NCBI GenBank assembly: GCA_023055505.1
Contig: JALIRH010000030.1
Location: 6,692,001-6,756,000 of the forward strand
Length of the DNA: 64,000 nt
From: Callipepla californica brunnescens
Taxonomy: Eukaryota; Chordata; Aves; Galliformes; Odontophoridae
Direction of reading: 5' to 3'
This document shows, piece by piece, positions 28,237-40,514 of this stretch (positions within the stretch are counted from its first letter, which is position 1; every line of letters starts with the position of its first letter). The position numbers and the translations under genes are program-made. The notes beneath the pieces were generated by a model. The model saw nothing but the letters and a program-made list of their open reading frames with translations, was not told the origin of the DNA and did no database searches.

Positions 28237-30789
28237 TGGGGCCATAGGAATCAATGGGGCCATAGGAATCAATGGGGCCTTAGAACTCAATTGGGCCATA
28301 GGAATCAATGGAGCCTTAGAAAATCAAGGGGCCATAGGGATCAATGTGGCCATAAGGATCAATGGGGCCGTAGGAATCAATGGGGCCATAGGAATCAATG
28401 GGGCCAAGGGAATCAATGGGGCCATAGTCATCAATGGGGCCATAGAACTCAATGGGGCCATAGGGATCAATGGGGCCATAGGGATCAACGGGGCCATAGA
28501 ACTCAATGGGCCCAAGAACTCAATGGGGTCATAGGGATCAATGGGGCTATAGGGATCAATGGAGCCATAGAACTCAATGGGGCCTTAGAGATCAGTGGGG
28601 CCATAGCAATCAATGGGGCCATAGGAATCAATTGGGCCATAGGGATCAATTGGGCCAAAGAACTCAATAGGGCCTTAGGCATCAATGGGGCCATATGGAT
28701 CAATTGGGCCAAAAAGCTCAATGGGGCCATAGGAATCAATGTGGCCATAGGAATCAATCTGGCCATAGGAATCAATGGGGACATAGGAATCAATGGGGCC
28801 ATAGAACTCAATGGGGCCTTAGAACTCAATGGGGCCATAGGGATCAATGGGGCTATAGGGATCAATGGAGCCATAGAACTCAATGGGGCCTTAGAGATCA
28901 ATGGGGCCATAGGAATCAGTGGGGATCAAGGGATCAATTGGGCCAAGGAACTCAATGGGGCCATAGGGATCAATGGGGCCTTAGGAATCCATGTGGCCAT
29001 TGAACTCAGTGGGGCCATAGGGTCAATGTGGCCTTAAAGAACAATGGGGCCAGAAAAATAAATGGGGCCGTAGGAATTAAAGGGACTATAGGGATCAATG
29101 TATCCATAGGGATCAACGGGGCCATAGGATTCTATGGGGTCATAGGAATTAATGGGGCCATAAAAATTAATGAGGCCACAAGGATCAATGGGGACACAAC
29201 GATCAATGGGACCATAGGAATCAAGGTGGCCATAGAGATCAATGGGACCATAGGGATCAATGGGGCCATAGGAATCAATGGGGCCATACTGATCAAAGGG
29301 GCCATAGGAATCAATGGGGCCATAGAAATCAATGTGGCTAAAGGGATCAAAGGGGCCATAGAACTCAATGGGGCCTTAGAACTCAATGGGGCCATAGGGA
29401 TCAATGGGGCTATAGGGATCAATGGAGCCATAGAACTCAATGGTGCCTTAGAGATCAATGGGGCCATAGAGATCAAATGGGCCATTGAACTCAATGGGGC
29501 CATAGGAATCAGTGTGGCTATAGAACTCAATGGGGCCATAGGAATCAATGGGGCCATAGGCATCAATGGAACCATAGGGATCAATGGGGCCATAGGAATC
29601 AATCGGGCCATAGGAATCAGTGTGGCCATAGAACTCAATGGGGCCATAGGGATCAATGGGGCCTTATGAATCAATGGGGCCACCGGAATCAATGGGGCCA
29701 TAGGCATCAAATGGGCCATAGAACTCAAAGGGTCTTAGGGACTAATGGGGTCATAGGGATCCATGAGGCCATAGAACTAAATGGGGCCTTAGGAATCAAT
29801 GTGGGCATAGAACTGATTGGGGCCATAAAAATCAATGGGGCCACTGGAATCAATGGGACCATAGGGATCAAGGGGGCCATAGGAATCAATGGAGCCTTAG
29901 AAAACCAATGGGGCCATAGGGATCAATGGGGCCACAGGGATCAATGGGCCCATAGGAATCAATGGGGTCATAGGGATCAATGGGACCATAGGAATCAATG
30001 GGGCCATAGGAATCAGTGGGGCCATTGGGATCAATGGGGCCACAGGAATCAATGGGGTCATACGAATCAATGGGGCCATAAGGATCAATGGGGCCATAGG
30101 GATCAATGGGGCCATAGGGATCAATGGGGCCATAGAACTCAAAGGGGCCATAGGGATCAATGGGGCCTTAGGAATCCATGGGGCCATAGAACTCAGTGGG
30201 GCCATAGGGATCAATGTGGCCTTAGGGAACAATGGGGCCACAAAAATCAATGGGGCCGTAGGAATTAAAGGGACTATAGGGATCAATGTATCCATAGGGA
30301 TCAACGGGGCCATAGGATTCTATGGGGTCATAGGAATCAATGGGGCCATAAAAATTAATGAGGCCACAAGGATCAATGGGGACACAACGATCAATGGGAC
30401 CATAGGAATCAAGGTGGCCATAGAGATCAATGGGACCATAGGGTTCAATGGGGCCATAGGAATCAAAGGGGCCATAGGGATCAATGGGGCCATAGAACTC
30501 AATGGGGCCTTCGAACACTATGGGGTCATAGGGATCAATGGGGCCATAGGGATCAAATGGGCCATAGAACTCAATGGGGCCATAGGAATAAATGTGGCCA
30601 TAGAACTCATTGGGGCCATAAAAATCAATGGGGCCTCAGGAATCCATGGGACCAAAGGGATCAATTGGGCCATAGGAATCAATGGAGCCATAGAAAATCA
30701 ATGGGGCCATAGGGATCGATGGGGCCCTAGGAATCAATGGGGCCATAGGGATCAAAGGGGCCTTAGGAATCAATGGGGCCTTAGAACTC
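28237..30789 (+). repeat. Transitional mosaic segment
   Basis: Only 18 bp units are present, with several uncommon ones such as GGCCCAAGAACTC (about 28508), ATCAAGGGATCAATTGG (about 28924) and AGGATTCTATGGGGTC (about 29127 and 30315). Variant order at about 29030-29270 recurs 1,188 bp (66 units) downstream. The interval 29.34-30.0 kb recurs near 32.77-33.45 kb at an offset of about 3,437 bp. No simple tandem pair covers the segment, and no gene is seen. Confidence 0.8.
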
Positions 30790-33343
30790 AATGGGGCCAT
30801 AGGGATCAATGGGGCCACAGGGATCAATGGGCCCATAGGAATCAATGGGGTCATAGGGATCAATGGGACCATAGGAATCAATGGGGCCATAGGAATCAGT
30901 GGGGCCATTGGGATCAATGGGGCCACAGGAATCAATGGGGTCATACGAATCAATGGGGCCATAAGGATCAATGGGGCCATAGGGATCAATGGGGTCATAG
31001 GGATCAATGGGGCACAGGTATCAATGGGGCCATAGGAATCAATGGGGCCATAAAAATCAGTGGGGCCATAGAACTCAATGGGGTCATAGGGATCAATGGG
31101 CCAGAGGAATCAATGGGGCCATAGGAATCAGTAGGGCCATAGAACTCAATGGGGCCGTTGGGATCAATGGGGCCCTAGGAATCAATGGCGCCATAGGAAT
31201 CAATGGGGCCATAGGGATCAATTGGGCCAAAGAACTCAATGGAGCCATAGGGATCAATGGGGCCATAGAACTCAATGTGGACATAGGGATCGATGGGACT
31301 ATAGGAATCAATGGGGCCATAGGAATCAATGGGGCCATAGTCATCAATGGGGCCATAGGGAACAATGTGGCAAGAGGAATCAATGGGGCCATAGGGATCA
31401 ATGGGGCCACAGCGATCAATGGGGCCACAAAAATCAATCGGGCCATAGGAACTAAAGGGACTATAGGGATCAATGGGGCCTTAGGGATCAACGGGGCCAT
31501 TGGAATCAATGGGGCCATAAAGATCAATTGGGCCATAGGGATCAATGGGAACATAGGGATCTATGGGGCCATAGGAATCAATGGGGCCATAGGAATCAGT
31601 GGGGCTAAAGGGATCAATTGCGCCAAGGAACTCAATGGAACCATAGGGATCAATGGGGCCATAGAACTCAATGTGGACATAGGGGTCGATGGGGTATAGG
31701 AATCAATGGGGCCATAGGAATCAATGGGGCCATAGGGATCAATGTGACCATAGGAATCAATGGGGCCATAGAACTCAAAGGGGCCATAGGGATCAATGGG
31801 ACCATAGGAATCAATGGAGCCATAGAACTCAATGGGGCCATAGAACGCAATGGGGCCATAGGGATCAATGGGGCTATAGGGATCAATTGAGCCATAGAAC
31901 TCAATGGGGCCTTAGAGATCAATGGGGCCATAGGAATCAGTGGGGATAAAGGGATCAATTGGGCCAAGGAACTCAATGGGACCATAGGGATCAATGTGGC
32001 CATAGAACTCAATGTGGACATAGGGATCGATGGGGCTATAGGAATCAATGGGGCCATAGGAATCAATGGGGCCTTAGGGATCAATGTGACCATAGGAATC
32101 AATGGGGCCATAGAACTCAAAGGGGCCATAGGGATCAATGGGGCCTTAGGAATCCATGGGGCCATAGAACTCAGTGGGGCCATAGGGATCAATGTGGCCT
32201 TAGGGAACAATGGGGCCACAAAAATAAATGGGGCTGTAGGAATTAAAGGGACTATAGGGATCAATGTATCCATAGGGATCAACGGGGCCATAGGATTCTA
32301 TGGGGTCATAGGAATTAATGGGGCCATGAAAATTAATGAGGCCACAAGGATCAATGGGGACACAACGATCAATGGGACCATAGGAATCAAGGTGGCCATA
32401 GAGATCAATGGGACCATAGGGATCAATGGGGCCATAGGAATCAAAGGGGCCATAGGGATCAATGGGGCCATAGAACTCAATGGGGCCTTCGAACACTATG
32501 GGGTCATAGGGATCAATGGGGCCATAGGGATCAAATGGGCCATAGAACTCAATGGGGCCATAGGAATCAATGTGGCCATAGAACTCATTGGGGCCATAAA
32601 AATCAATGGGGCCACAGGAATCCATGGGACCAAAGGGATCAATGGGGCCATAGGAATCAATGGAGCCATAGAAAATCAATGGGGCCATAGGGATCGATGG
32701 GGCCCTAGGAATCAATGGGGCCATAGGGATCAAAGGGGCCATAGGAATCAATTGGGCCATAGAAATCAATGTGGCTAATGGGATCAAAGGGGCCATAGAA
32801 CTCAATGGGGCCTTAGAACTCAATGGGGCCATAGGGATCAATGGGGCTATAGGGATCAATGGAGCCATAGAACTCAATGGTGCCTTAGAGATCAATGGGG
32901 CCATAGAGATCAAATGGGCCATTGAACTCAATGGGGCCATAGGAATCAGTGTGGCTATAGAACTCAATGGGACCATAGGAATCACTGGGGCCATAGGCAT
33001 CAGTGGAACCATAGGGATCAATGGGGCCATAGGAATCAATCGGGCCATAGGAATCAGTGTGGCCATAGAACTCAATGGGGCCATAGGGATCAATGGGGCC
33101 TTATGAATCAATGGGGCCACCGGAATCAATGGGGCCATAGGCATCAATTGGGCCATAGAACTCAAAGGGTCTTAGGGACTAATGGGGTCATAGGGATCCA
33201 TGAGGCCATAGAACTAAATGGGGCCATAGGAATCAATGTGGGCATAGAACTCATTGGGGCCATAAAAATCAATGGGGCCACTGGAATCAATGGGACCATA
33301 GGGATCAAGGGGGCCATAGGAATCAATGGAGCCTTAGAAAACC
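30790..33343 (+). repeat. 2,554 bp higher-order block, copy 1
   Basis: This is the first of two full copies and one part copy spaced 2,554 bp apart (142 units minus 2 bp). Landmarks such as GGGGCACAGGTATC (about 31012) and GATCAATTGCGCC (about 31612) recur at this spacing. I saw about five substitutions against copy 2 (about 31508, 31965, 32462, 32776 and 33254). The off-multiple length comes from irregular units such as GATGGGGTATAGG near 31690. Confidence 0.9.
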
Positions 33344-35897
33344 AATGGGGCCATAGGGATCAATGGGGCCACAGGGATCAATGGGCCCATAGGAATCAAT
33401 GGGGTCATAGGGATCAATGGGACCATAGGAATCAATGGGGCCATAGGAATCAGTGGGGCCATTGGGATCAATGGGGCCACAGGAATCAATGGGGTCATAC
33501 GAATCAATGGGGCCATAAGGATCAATGGGGCCATAGGGATCAATGGGGTCATAGGGATCAATGGGGCACAGGTATCAATGGGGCCATAGGAATCAATGGG
33601 GCCATAAAAATCAGTGGGGCCATAGAACTCAATGGGGTCATAGGGATCAATGGGCCAGAGGAATCAATGGGGCCATAGGAATCAGTAGGGCCATAGAACT
33701 CAATGGGGCCGTTGGGATCAATGGGGCCCTAGGAATCAATGGCGCCATAGGAATCAATGGGGCCATAGGGATCAATTGGGCCAAAGAACTCAATGGAGCC
33801 ATAGGGATCAATGGGGCCATAGAACTCAATGTGGACATAGGGATCGATGGGACTATAGGAATCAATGGGGCCATAGGAATCAATGGGGCCATAGTCATCA
33901 ATGGGGCCATAGGGAACAATGTGGCAAGAGGAATCAATGGGGCCATAGGGATCAATGGGGCCACAGCGATCAATGGGGCCACAAAAATCAATCGGGCCAT
34001 AGGAACTAAAGGGACTATAGGGATCAATGGGGCCTTAGGGATCAACGGGGCCATTGGAATCAATAGGGCCATAAAGATCAATTGGGCCATAGGGATCAAT
34101 GGGAACATAGGGATCTATGGGGCCATAGGAATCAATGGGGCCATAGGAATCAGTGGGGCTAAAGGGATCAATTGCGCCAAGGAACTCAATGGAACCATAG
34201 GGATCAATGGGGCCATAGAACTCAATGTGGACATAGGGGTCGATGGGGTATAGGAATCAATGGGGCCATAGGAATCAATGGGGCCATAGGGATCAATGTG
34301 ACCATAGGAATCAATGGGGCCATAGAACTCAAAGGGGCCATAGGGATCAATGGGACCATAGGAATCAATGGAGCCATAGAACTCAATGGGGCCATAGAAC
34401 GCAATGGGGCCATAGGGATCAATGGGGCTATAGGGATCAATTGAGCCATAGAACTCAATGGGGCCTTAGAGATCAATGGGGCCATAGGAATCAGTGGGGA
34501 TAAAGGGATCAATTGGGCCAAGAAACTCAATGGGACCATAGGGATCAATGTGGCCATAGAACTCAATGTGGACATAGGGATCGATGGGGCTATAGGAATC
34601 AATGGGGCCATAGGAATCAATGGGGCCTTAGGGATCAATGTGACCATAGGAATCAATGGGGCCATAGAACTCAAAGGGGCCATAGGGATCAATGGGGCCT
34701 TAGGAATCCATGGGGCCATAGAACTCAGTGGGGCCATAGGGATCAATGTGGCCTTAGGGAACAATGGGGCCACAAAAATAAATGGGGCTGTAGGAATTAA
34801 AGGGACTATAGGGATCAATGTATCCATAGGGATCAACGGGGCCATAGGATTCTATGGGGTCATAGGAATTAATGGGGCCATGAAAATTAATGAGGCCACA
34901 AGGATCAATGGGGACACAACGATCAATGGGACCATAGGAATCAAGGTGGCCATAGAGATCAATGGGACCATAGGGATCAATGGGGCCATAGGAATCAAAG
35001 GGGCCATAGGGATCAATTGGGCCATAGAACTCAATGGGGCCTTCGAACACTATGGGGTCATAGGGATCAATGGGGCCATAGGGATCAAATGGGCCATAGA
35101 ACTCAATGGGGCCATAGGAATCAATGTGGCCATAGAACTCATTGGGGCCATAAAAATCAATGGGGCCACAGGAATCCATGGGACCAAAGGGATCAATGGG
35201 GCCATAGGAATCAATGGAGCCATAGAAAATCAATGGGGCCATAGGGATCGATGGGGCCCTAGGAATCAATGGGGCCATAGGGATCAAAGGGGCCATAGGA
35301 ATCAATTGGGCCATAGAAATCAATGTGGCTAAAGGGATCAAAGGGGCCATAGAACTCAATGGGGCCTTAGAACTCAATGGGGCCATAGGGATCAATGGGG
35401 CTATAGGGATCAATGGAGCCATAGAACTCAATGGTGCCTTAGAGATCAATGGGGCCATAGAGATCAAATGGGCCATTGAACTCAATGGGGCCATAGGAAT
35501 CAGTGTGGCTATAGAACTCAATGGGACCATAGGAATCACTGGGGCCATAGGCATCAGTGGAACCATAGGGATCAATGGGGCCATAGGAATCAATCGGGCC
35601 ATAGGAATCAGTGTGGCCATAGAACTCAATGGGGCCATAGGGATCAATGGGGCCTTATGAATCAATGGGGCCACCGGAATCAATGGGGCCATAGGCATCA
35701 ATTGGGCCATAGAACTCAAAGGGTCTTAGGGACTAATGGGGTCATAGGGATCCATGAGGCCATAGAACTAAATGGGGCCATAGGAATCAATGTGGGCATA
35801 GAACTGATTGGGGCCATAAAAATCAATGGGGCCACTGGAATCAATGGGACCATAGGGATCAAGGGGGCCATAGGAATCAATGGAGCCTTAGAAAACC
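33344..35897 (+). repeat. 2,554 bp higher-order block, copy 2
   Basis: This block repeats copy 1 base for base apart from the few substitutions noted there, with no net length change. It carries TTCGAACACTATGG at about 35042 and the AGGATTCTATGGGG marker at about 34847. No gene is seen in it. Confidence 0.9.
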
Positions 35898-36970
35898 AAT
35901 GGGGCCATAGGGATCAATGGGGCCACAGGGATCAATGGGCCCATAGGAATCAATGGGGTCATAGGGATCAATGGGACCATAGGAATCAATGGGGCCATAG
36001 GAATCAGTGGGGCCATTGGGATCAATGGGGCCACAGGAATCAATGGGGTCATACGAATCAATGGGGCCATAAGGATCAATGGGGACATAGGGATCAATGG
36101 GGCCATAGGGATCAATGGGGCACAGTTATCAATGGGTCCATAGGAATCAATGGGGCCATAAAAATCAGTGGGGCCATAGAACTCAATGGGGTCATAGGGA
36201 TCAATGGGCCAGAGGAATCAATGGGGCCATAGGAATCAGTAGGGCCATAGAACTCAATGGGGCCATTGGGATCAATGGGGCCCTAGGAATCAATGGCGCC
36301 ATAGGAGTCAATGGGGCCATAGGGATCAATTGGGCCAAAGAACTCAATGGAGCCATAGGGATCAATGGGGCCATAGGGATCAATTGGGCCAAAGAACTCA
36401 ATGGAGCCATAGGGATCAATGGGGCCATAGAACTCAATGTGGACATAGGGATCGATGGGACTATAGGAATCAATGGGGCCATAGGAATCAATGGGGCCAT
36501 AGTCATCAATGGGGCCATAGGGAACAATGTGGCAAGAGGAAACAATGGGGCCATAGGGATCAATGGGGCCACAGCGATCAATGGGGCCACAAAAATCAAT
36601 AGGGCCATAGGAACTAAAGGGACTATAGGGATCAATGGGGCCTTAGGGATCAACGGGGCCATTGGAATCAATGGGGCCATAAAGATCAATTGGGCCATAG
36701 GGATCAATGGGAACATAGGGATCAATGGGGCCATAGGAATCAATGGGGCCATAGGAATCAGTGGGGCTAAAGGGATCAATTGGGCCAAGGAACTCAATGG
36801 AACCATAGGGATCAATGGGGCCATAGAACTCAATGTGGACATAGGGGTCGATGGGGTATAGGAATCAATGGGGCCATAGGAATCAATGGGGCCATAGGGA
36901 TCAATGTGACCATAGGAATCAATGGGGCCATAGAACTCAAAGGGGCCATAGGGATCAATGGGACCATAGG
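35898..36970 (+). repeat. 2,554 bp higher-order block, partial copy 3 with 54 bp insertion
   Basis: The third copy follows the order of the first two until about 36970. It contains a three-unit (54 bp) local duplication at about 36321-36428, where GATCAATTGGGCCAAAG followed by AACTCAATGGAGCC appears twice in a row. Downstream landmarks are accordingly shifted from 2,554 to 2,608 bp. It has more substitutions than copy 2. Confidence 0.88.
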
Positions 36971-37855
36971 AATCAATGGGGCCATAGAACTCAGTGGGGC
37001 CATAGGGATCAATGGGGCGATAGAGAACAATGGGGCCACAAAAATCAATGGGGCTGTAGGAATTAAAGTGACTAGAGGGATCAATGGGTCCATAGGGATC
37101 AACGGGGCCATAGGAATCTATGGGGTCATATGAATCAATGGGGCCATAAGGATTAATGTGGCCAGAAGGATCAATGGGGACAAAACGATCAATGGGACCA
37201 TAGGAATCAAGGTGGCCATAGAGATCAATGGGACCATAGGGATCAATGGGGCCATAGGAATCAAAGGGGCCATAGGTATAAACGGGGCCATAGAACTCAA
37301 TGGGGCCTTCGAACACTATGGGGCCATAGGGATCAATGGGGCCATAGGGATAAAATGGGCCATAGAACTCAATGGGGCCATAGGAATCAATGTGGCCATA
37401 GAACTCATTGGGGCCATAAAAATCAATGGGGCCACAGGAATCCATGGGACCAAAGGGATCAATGGGGCCATAGGAATCAATGGAGCCATAGAAAATCAAT
37501 GCGGCCACAGGGATCAATGGGGCCATAGAACTCAATGGGGCCATAGGAATCAAAGGGGCCATAGGAATCAATGAGGCCATAGGGATCAATGGGGCCATAG
37601 GAATCAAAGGGGCCAAAGGAATCAATGGGGCCATAGGAATCAATGGGGCCATAGGGATCAAAGGGGCCATAGAACTCAATGGGGCCTTAGAACTCAATGG
37701 GGCCATAGGGATCAATGGGGCTATAGGGATCAATGGAGCCATAGAACTCAATGGTGCCTTAGAGATCAATGAGGCCATAGGGATCAAATGGGCCATAGAA
37801 CTCAATGTGGCCATAGGAATCAATGGGGCCATAGGGATCAATGGAACCATAGGGA
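36880..37855 (+). repeat. Segmental block H, copy 1
   Basis: The variant order here recurs at 46154-47165 at an offset of 9,274 bp, changing to 9,310 bp after a two-unit (36 bp) difference near 37810 / 47090. It carries the last TTCGAACACTATGG marker of the left family, at about 37308. It leads directly into the 2,659 bp blocks, as its second copy also does, so it is the left edge of a larger repeated segment. Confidence 0.85.
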
Positions 37856-40514
37856 TCAATGGGGCCATAGGAATCAGTGGGGCAATAGAACTCAATCGGG
37901 CCATAGGGATCAATGGGACCATAGGAATCAAGGGGCCATAGGAATCAGGTGGGCCATAGGGATCAATGGGGCCATAGGGATTAATGGGACCATAGGAAAC
38001 AATGGGGCCAAAGGAATCAATGTGGACATAGAAAAACATGGGGCCATAAAGATCAGTGGGCCATAGGTATCAATGGGGCCATAGAACTCAATGTGGACAT
38101 AGGGATCGATGGGGCTATAGGAATCAAAGGGTCCATAGGAATCAATGGGGCCTTAGGAATCAATCGGGCTATAGGGATCAATGTGACCATAGGAATCAAT
38201 GGGGCCATAGAACTCAGAGAGGCCATAGGGATCAATGGGACCATAGGAATCAATGACGCCACAGAACTCAGTGGGGCCATAGGGATCAATGGGGCCATAG
38301 GGAACAATGGGGCAATAGGGATCAATGGGGCCATAGGGATCAATGGGGCCACAAAAATCAATGGGGCCACAAAAATCAATGGGGCCATAGGAATTAAATT
38401 TAATATAGGGATCAATGGGGCCTTAGGTATCAATGGGGTCATAGGAATCAATGGGGCCATAGGAATCAATGGGGACACAACGATCAATGGGACCATAGGA
38501 ATCAATGTGAGCATAGGAATCAATGGGGCCATAGAACGCAAGGTAACCATAGAGATCAATGGGACCATAGGAATCAATGTGTCCAGAGGAATCAATGGGG
38601 CCATAGGAATCAATGGGGCCATAATCATAATGGGGCCATAGAGCTCAATGGTGCCATATGGATCAATGGGGCCATAGGAATAAATGGGACCATAGGAATC
38701 AATGGGCCAAAGGGATCAATGGGACCATAGGAATCAATGGGGACATAGGGATCAATGGGGTATTAGGGATCAATGGGGCCATAGAACTCAATGTGGTCAT
38801 AGGCATCAATGGGGCCATAGTCATCAATGGGGCCATAGAACTGAATGGGGCCATAGGGATCTATGGGGCCATAGGAATCAATGGGGCATTAGGAATCAAT
38901 GGGGCCATAGGGATCAAAGCGGTCATATAACTCAATGGGGCCTTAGAACTCTATGGGGTCATAGGGATCAATGGAGCTATAGGGATCAATGGAGCCATAG
39001 AACTCAATGGGGCCTTAGAGATCAATGGGGCCATAGGGATCAAATGGGCCATGGAACTCAAAGGGGCCATAGGAATCAATGGGGCCATAGAACTCAATGG
39101 GGCCATAGGAATCAATGGGGCCATAGAACTCATTGGGGCCATAGTACTCAATGGGGCCATCGGGATCAATTGTGCCATAGGGATCATGGAGCCATAGATC
39201 TCAATGTAGCCATAGAACTCAATGGGGCCATAGGGATCCATGGGGCCATAGTGATCAATGGGGCCATAGGAATCAGTGGGGCCATAGAACTCAGTAGGGC
39301 CACAGGAATCAATGGGACCATAGCGATCAGTGGGGCCATAGGAATCAATGGGGCCATTGTCATCAATGGGACCATAGGAATCAAAGGGGCTATAATAATC
39401 AATACAGTCACAGAACACAATAAGGCCATAGAACTCCATAGGGCCACAGGGATCAATGAGGCCACAGGAATCAGTGGGACCATAGAACTCAGAGGGGCCA
39501 TAGGGATCAATGTGGCCATAGGAATCAAGGGGGCCATAGGGATCAATGTGACTATAGGAATCAATGGGGCCTTAGGGATCAATGGGGCCATAAAACTCAA
39601 TGGGGCTATACGGATCAATGGGGCCATAGGGATCAATGGAGCCATAGAACTCAATGGAGCCATAGGACTCAATGGCACCATTGAACTCAATGGCGCCACA
39701 GTGATCAATGGGGCCGTGAGACTCAATGGGGTCATAGGACTCAATGGGGCCATAGGGATCAATGGGGCCATAGGGATCAATAAGGCCATAGGAATCCATG
39801 CGGCCATATAACTCAATGGGGCCATAGGAATCAATGGAGTCATAGAACTCAATGGGGCCATCGAACTCCATGGGGCCATAGGGATCAATGGAAACATAGG
39901 GATCAATTGGGCCATAGAACTCAAGGAGGCCATAGGAATCAAAGGAGCCATAGAACTCAATGGGGCCATAGGGATCAATGGGACCTTTGGAATCAATGGG
40001 GCCTTAGGAATCAATGGGACCATAGAACTCAGTGGGGCCATAGGGATCAATGAAGCCATAGAACTCAATGGGGCCATAGGCATCATTGGGACCATAGGCA
40101 TCATAGGGACCATAGGAATCAATGGGGCCATAGGGATCAATGGGACCATAGGAATCAATGGGGCCATAGGCATCAATGGGACCATAGGCATCACTGGGAC
40201 CATAGGAATCAATGGGGCCATAGAGATCAATGGGGTGATAGGGATCAATGGGACCATAGGAATCAATGAGGCCATAGAACTCAAAGGGGCCATAGAGATC
40301 AATGGGGCCATAGGGATCAATGGGGCCATAGGGATAATTGGGGCCATAGGAATCAATGGGGCCATAGGAATCAATGGGAGCATAGGGATCAATGGGGCCG
40401 TAGGAATCAATGGGGCCATAGTCATTAATGGGGCCATAGTCATCAATGGGGCCATAGGACTCAAAGCGGACATAGAACTCAAAGGGGCCATAGAACTCAG
40501 CAGGGCTATAGGGA
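37856..40514 (+). repeat. 2,659 bp higher-order block, copy 1
   Basis: This is the first of three near-complete copies (the others at 40515 and about 47166) and one fragment (about 52834). It is marked by an unusually AT-rich unit, GAATTAAATTTAATATAGGG, at 38391, which I found only in these three copies. Another marker is AATAATCAATACAGTCACAG near 39394. No gene is seen. The length is not a multiple of 18 because irregular units such as ATAATCATAATGGGGCC (about 38622) are shared by all copies. Confidence 0.9.

Noticed and set aside
27238..29037. Long + strand open frame (599 codons) of AIGING and GHRDQW repeats
   Set aside because: Same cause as above; the peptide switches register at irregular units and overlaps equally long - strand frames. 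Resemblance to silk-like or ice-binding repeat proteins is superficial.
36201..38039. Long - strand open frame (612 codons) of YGPIDP and MAPLIP repeats
   Set aside because: It is open because the 18 bp unit lacks stops in this frame. Other frames over the same bases are also open, the two peptide periodicities simply reflect a frame shift at an off-length unit, and no non-repeat domain exists.
38391..38410. AT-rich unit as promoter or origin element
   Set aside because: It is a single variant unit copied with its block; nothing around it supports a regulatory role.
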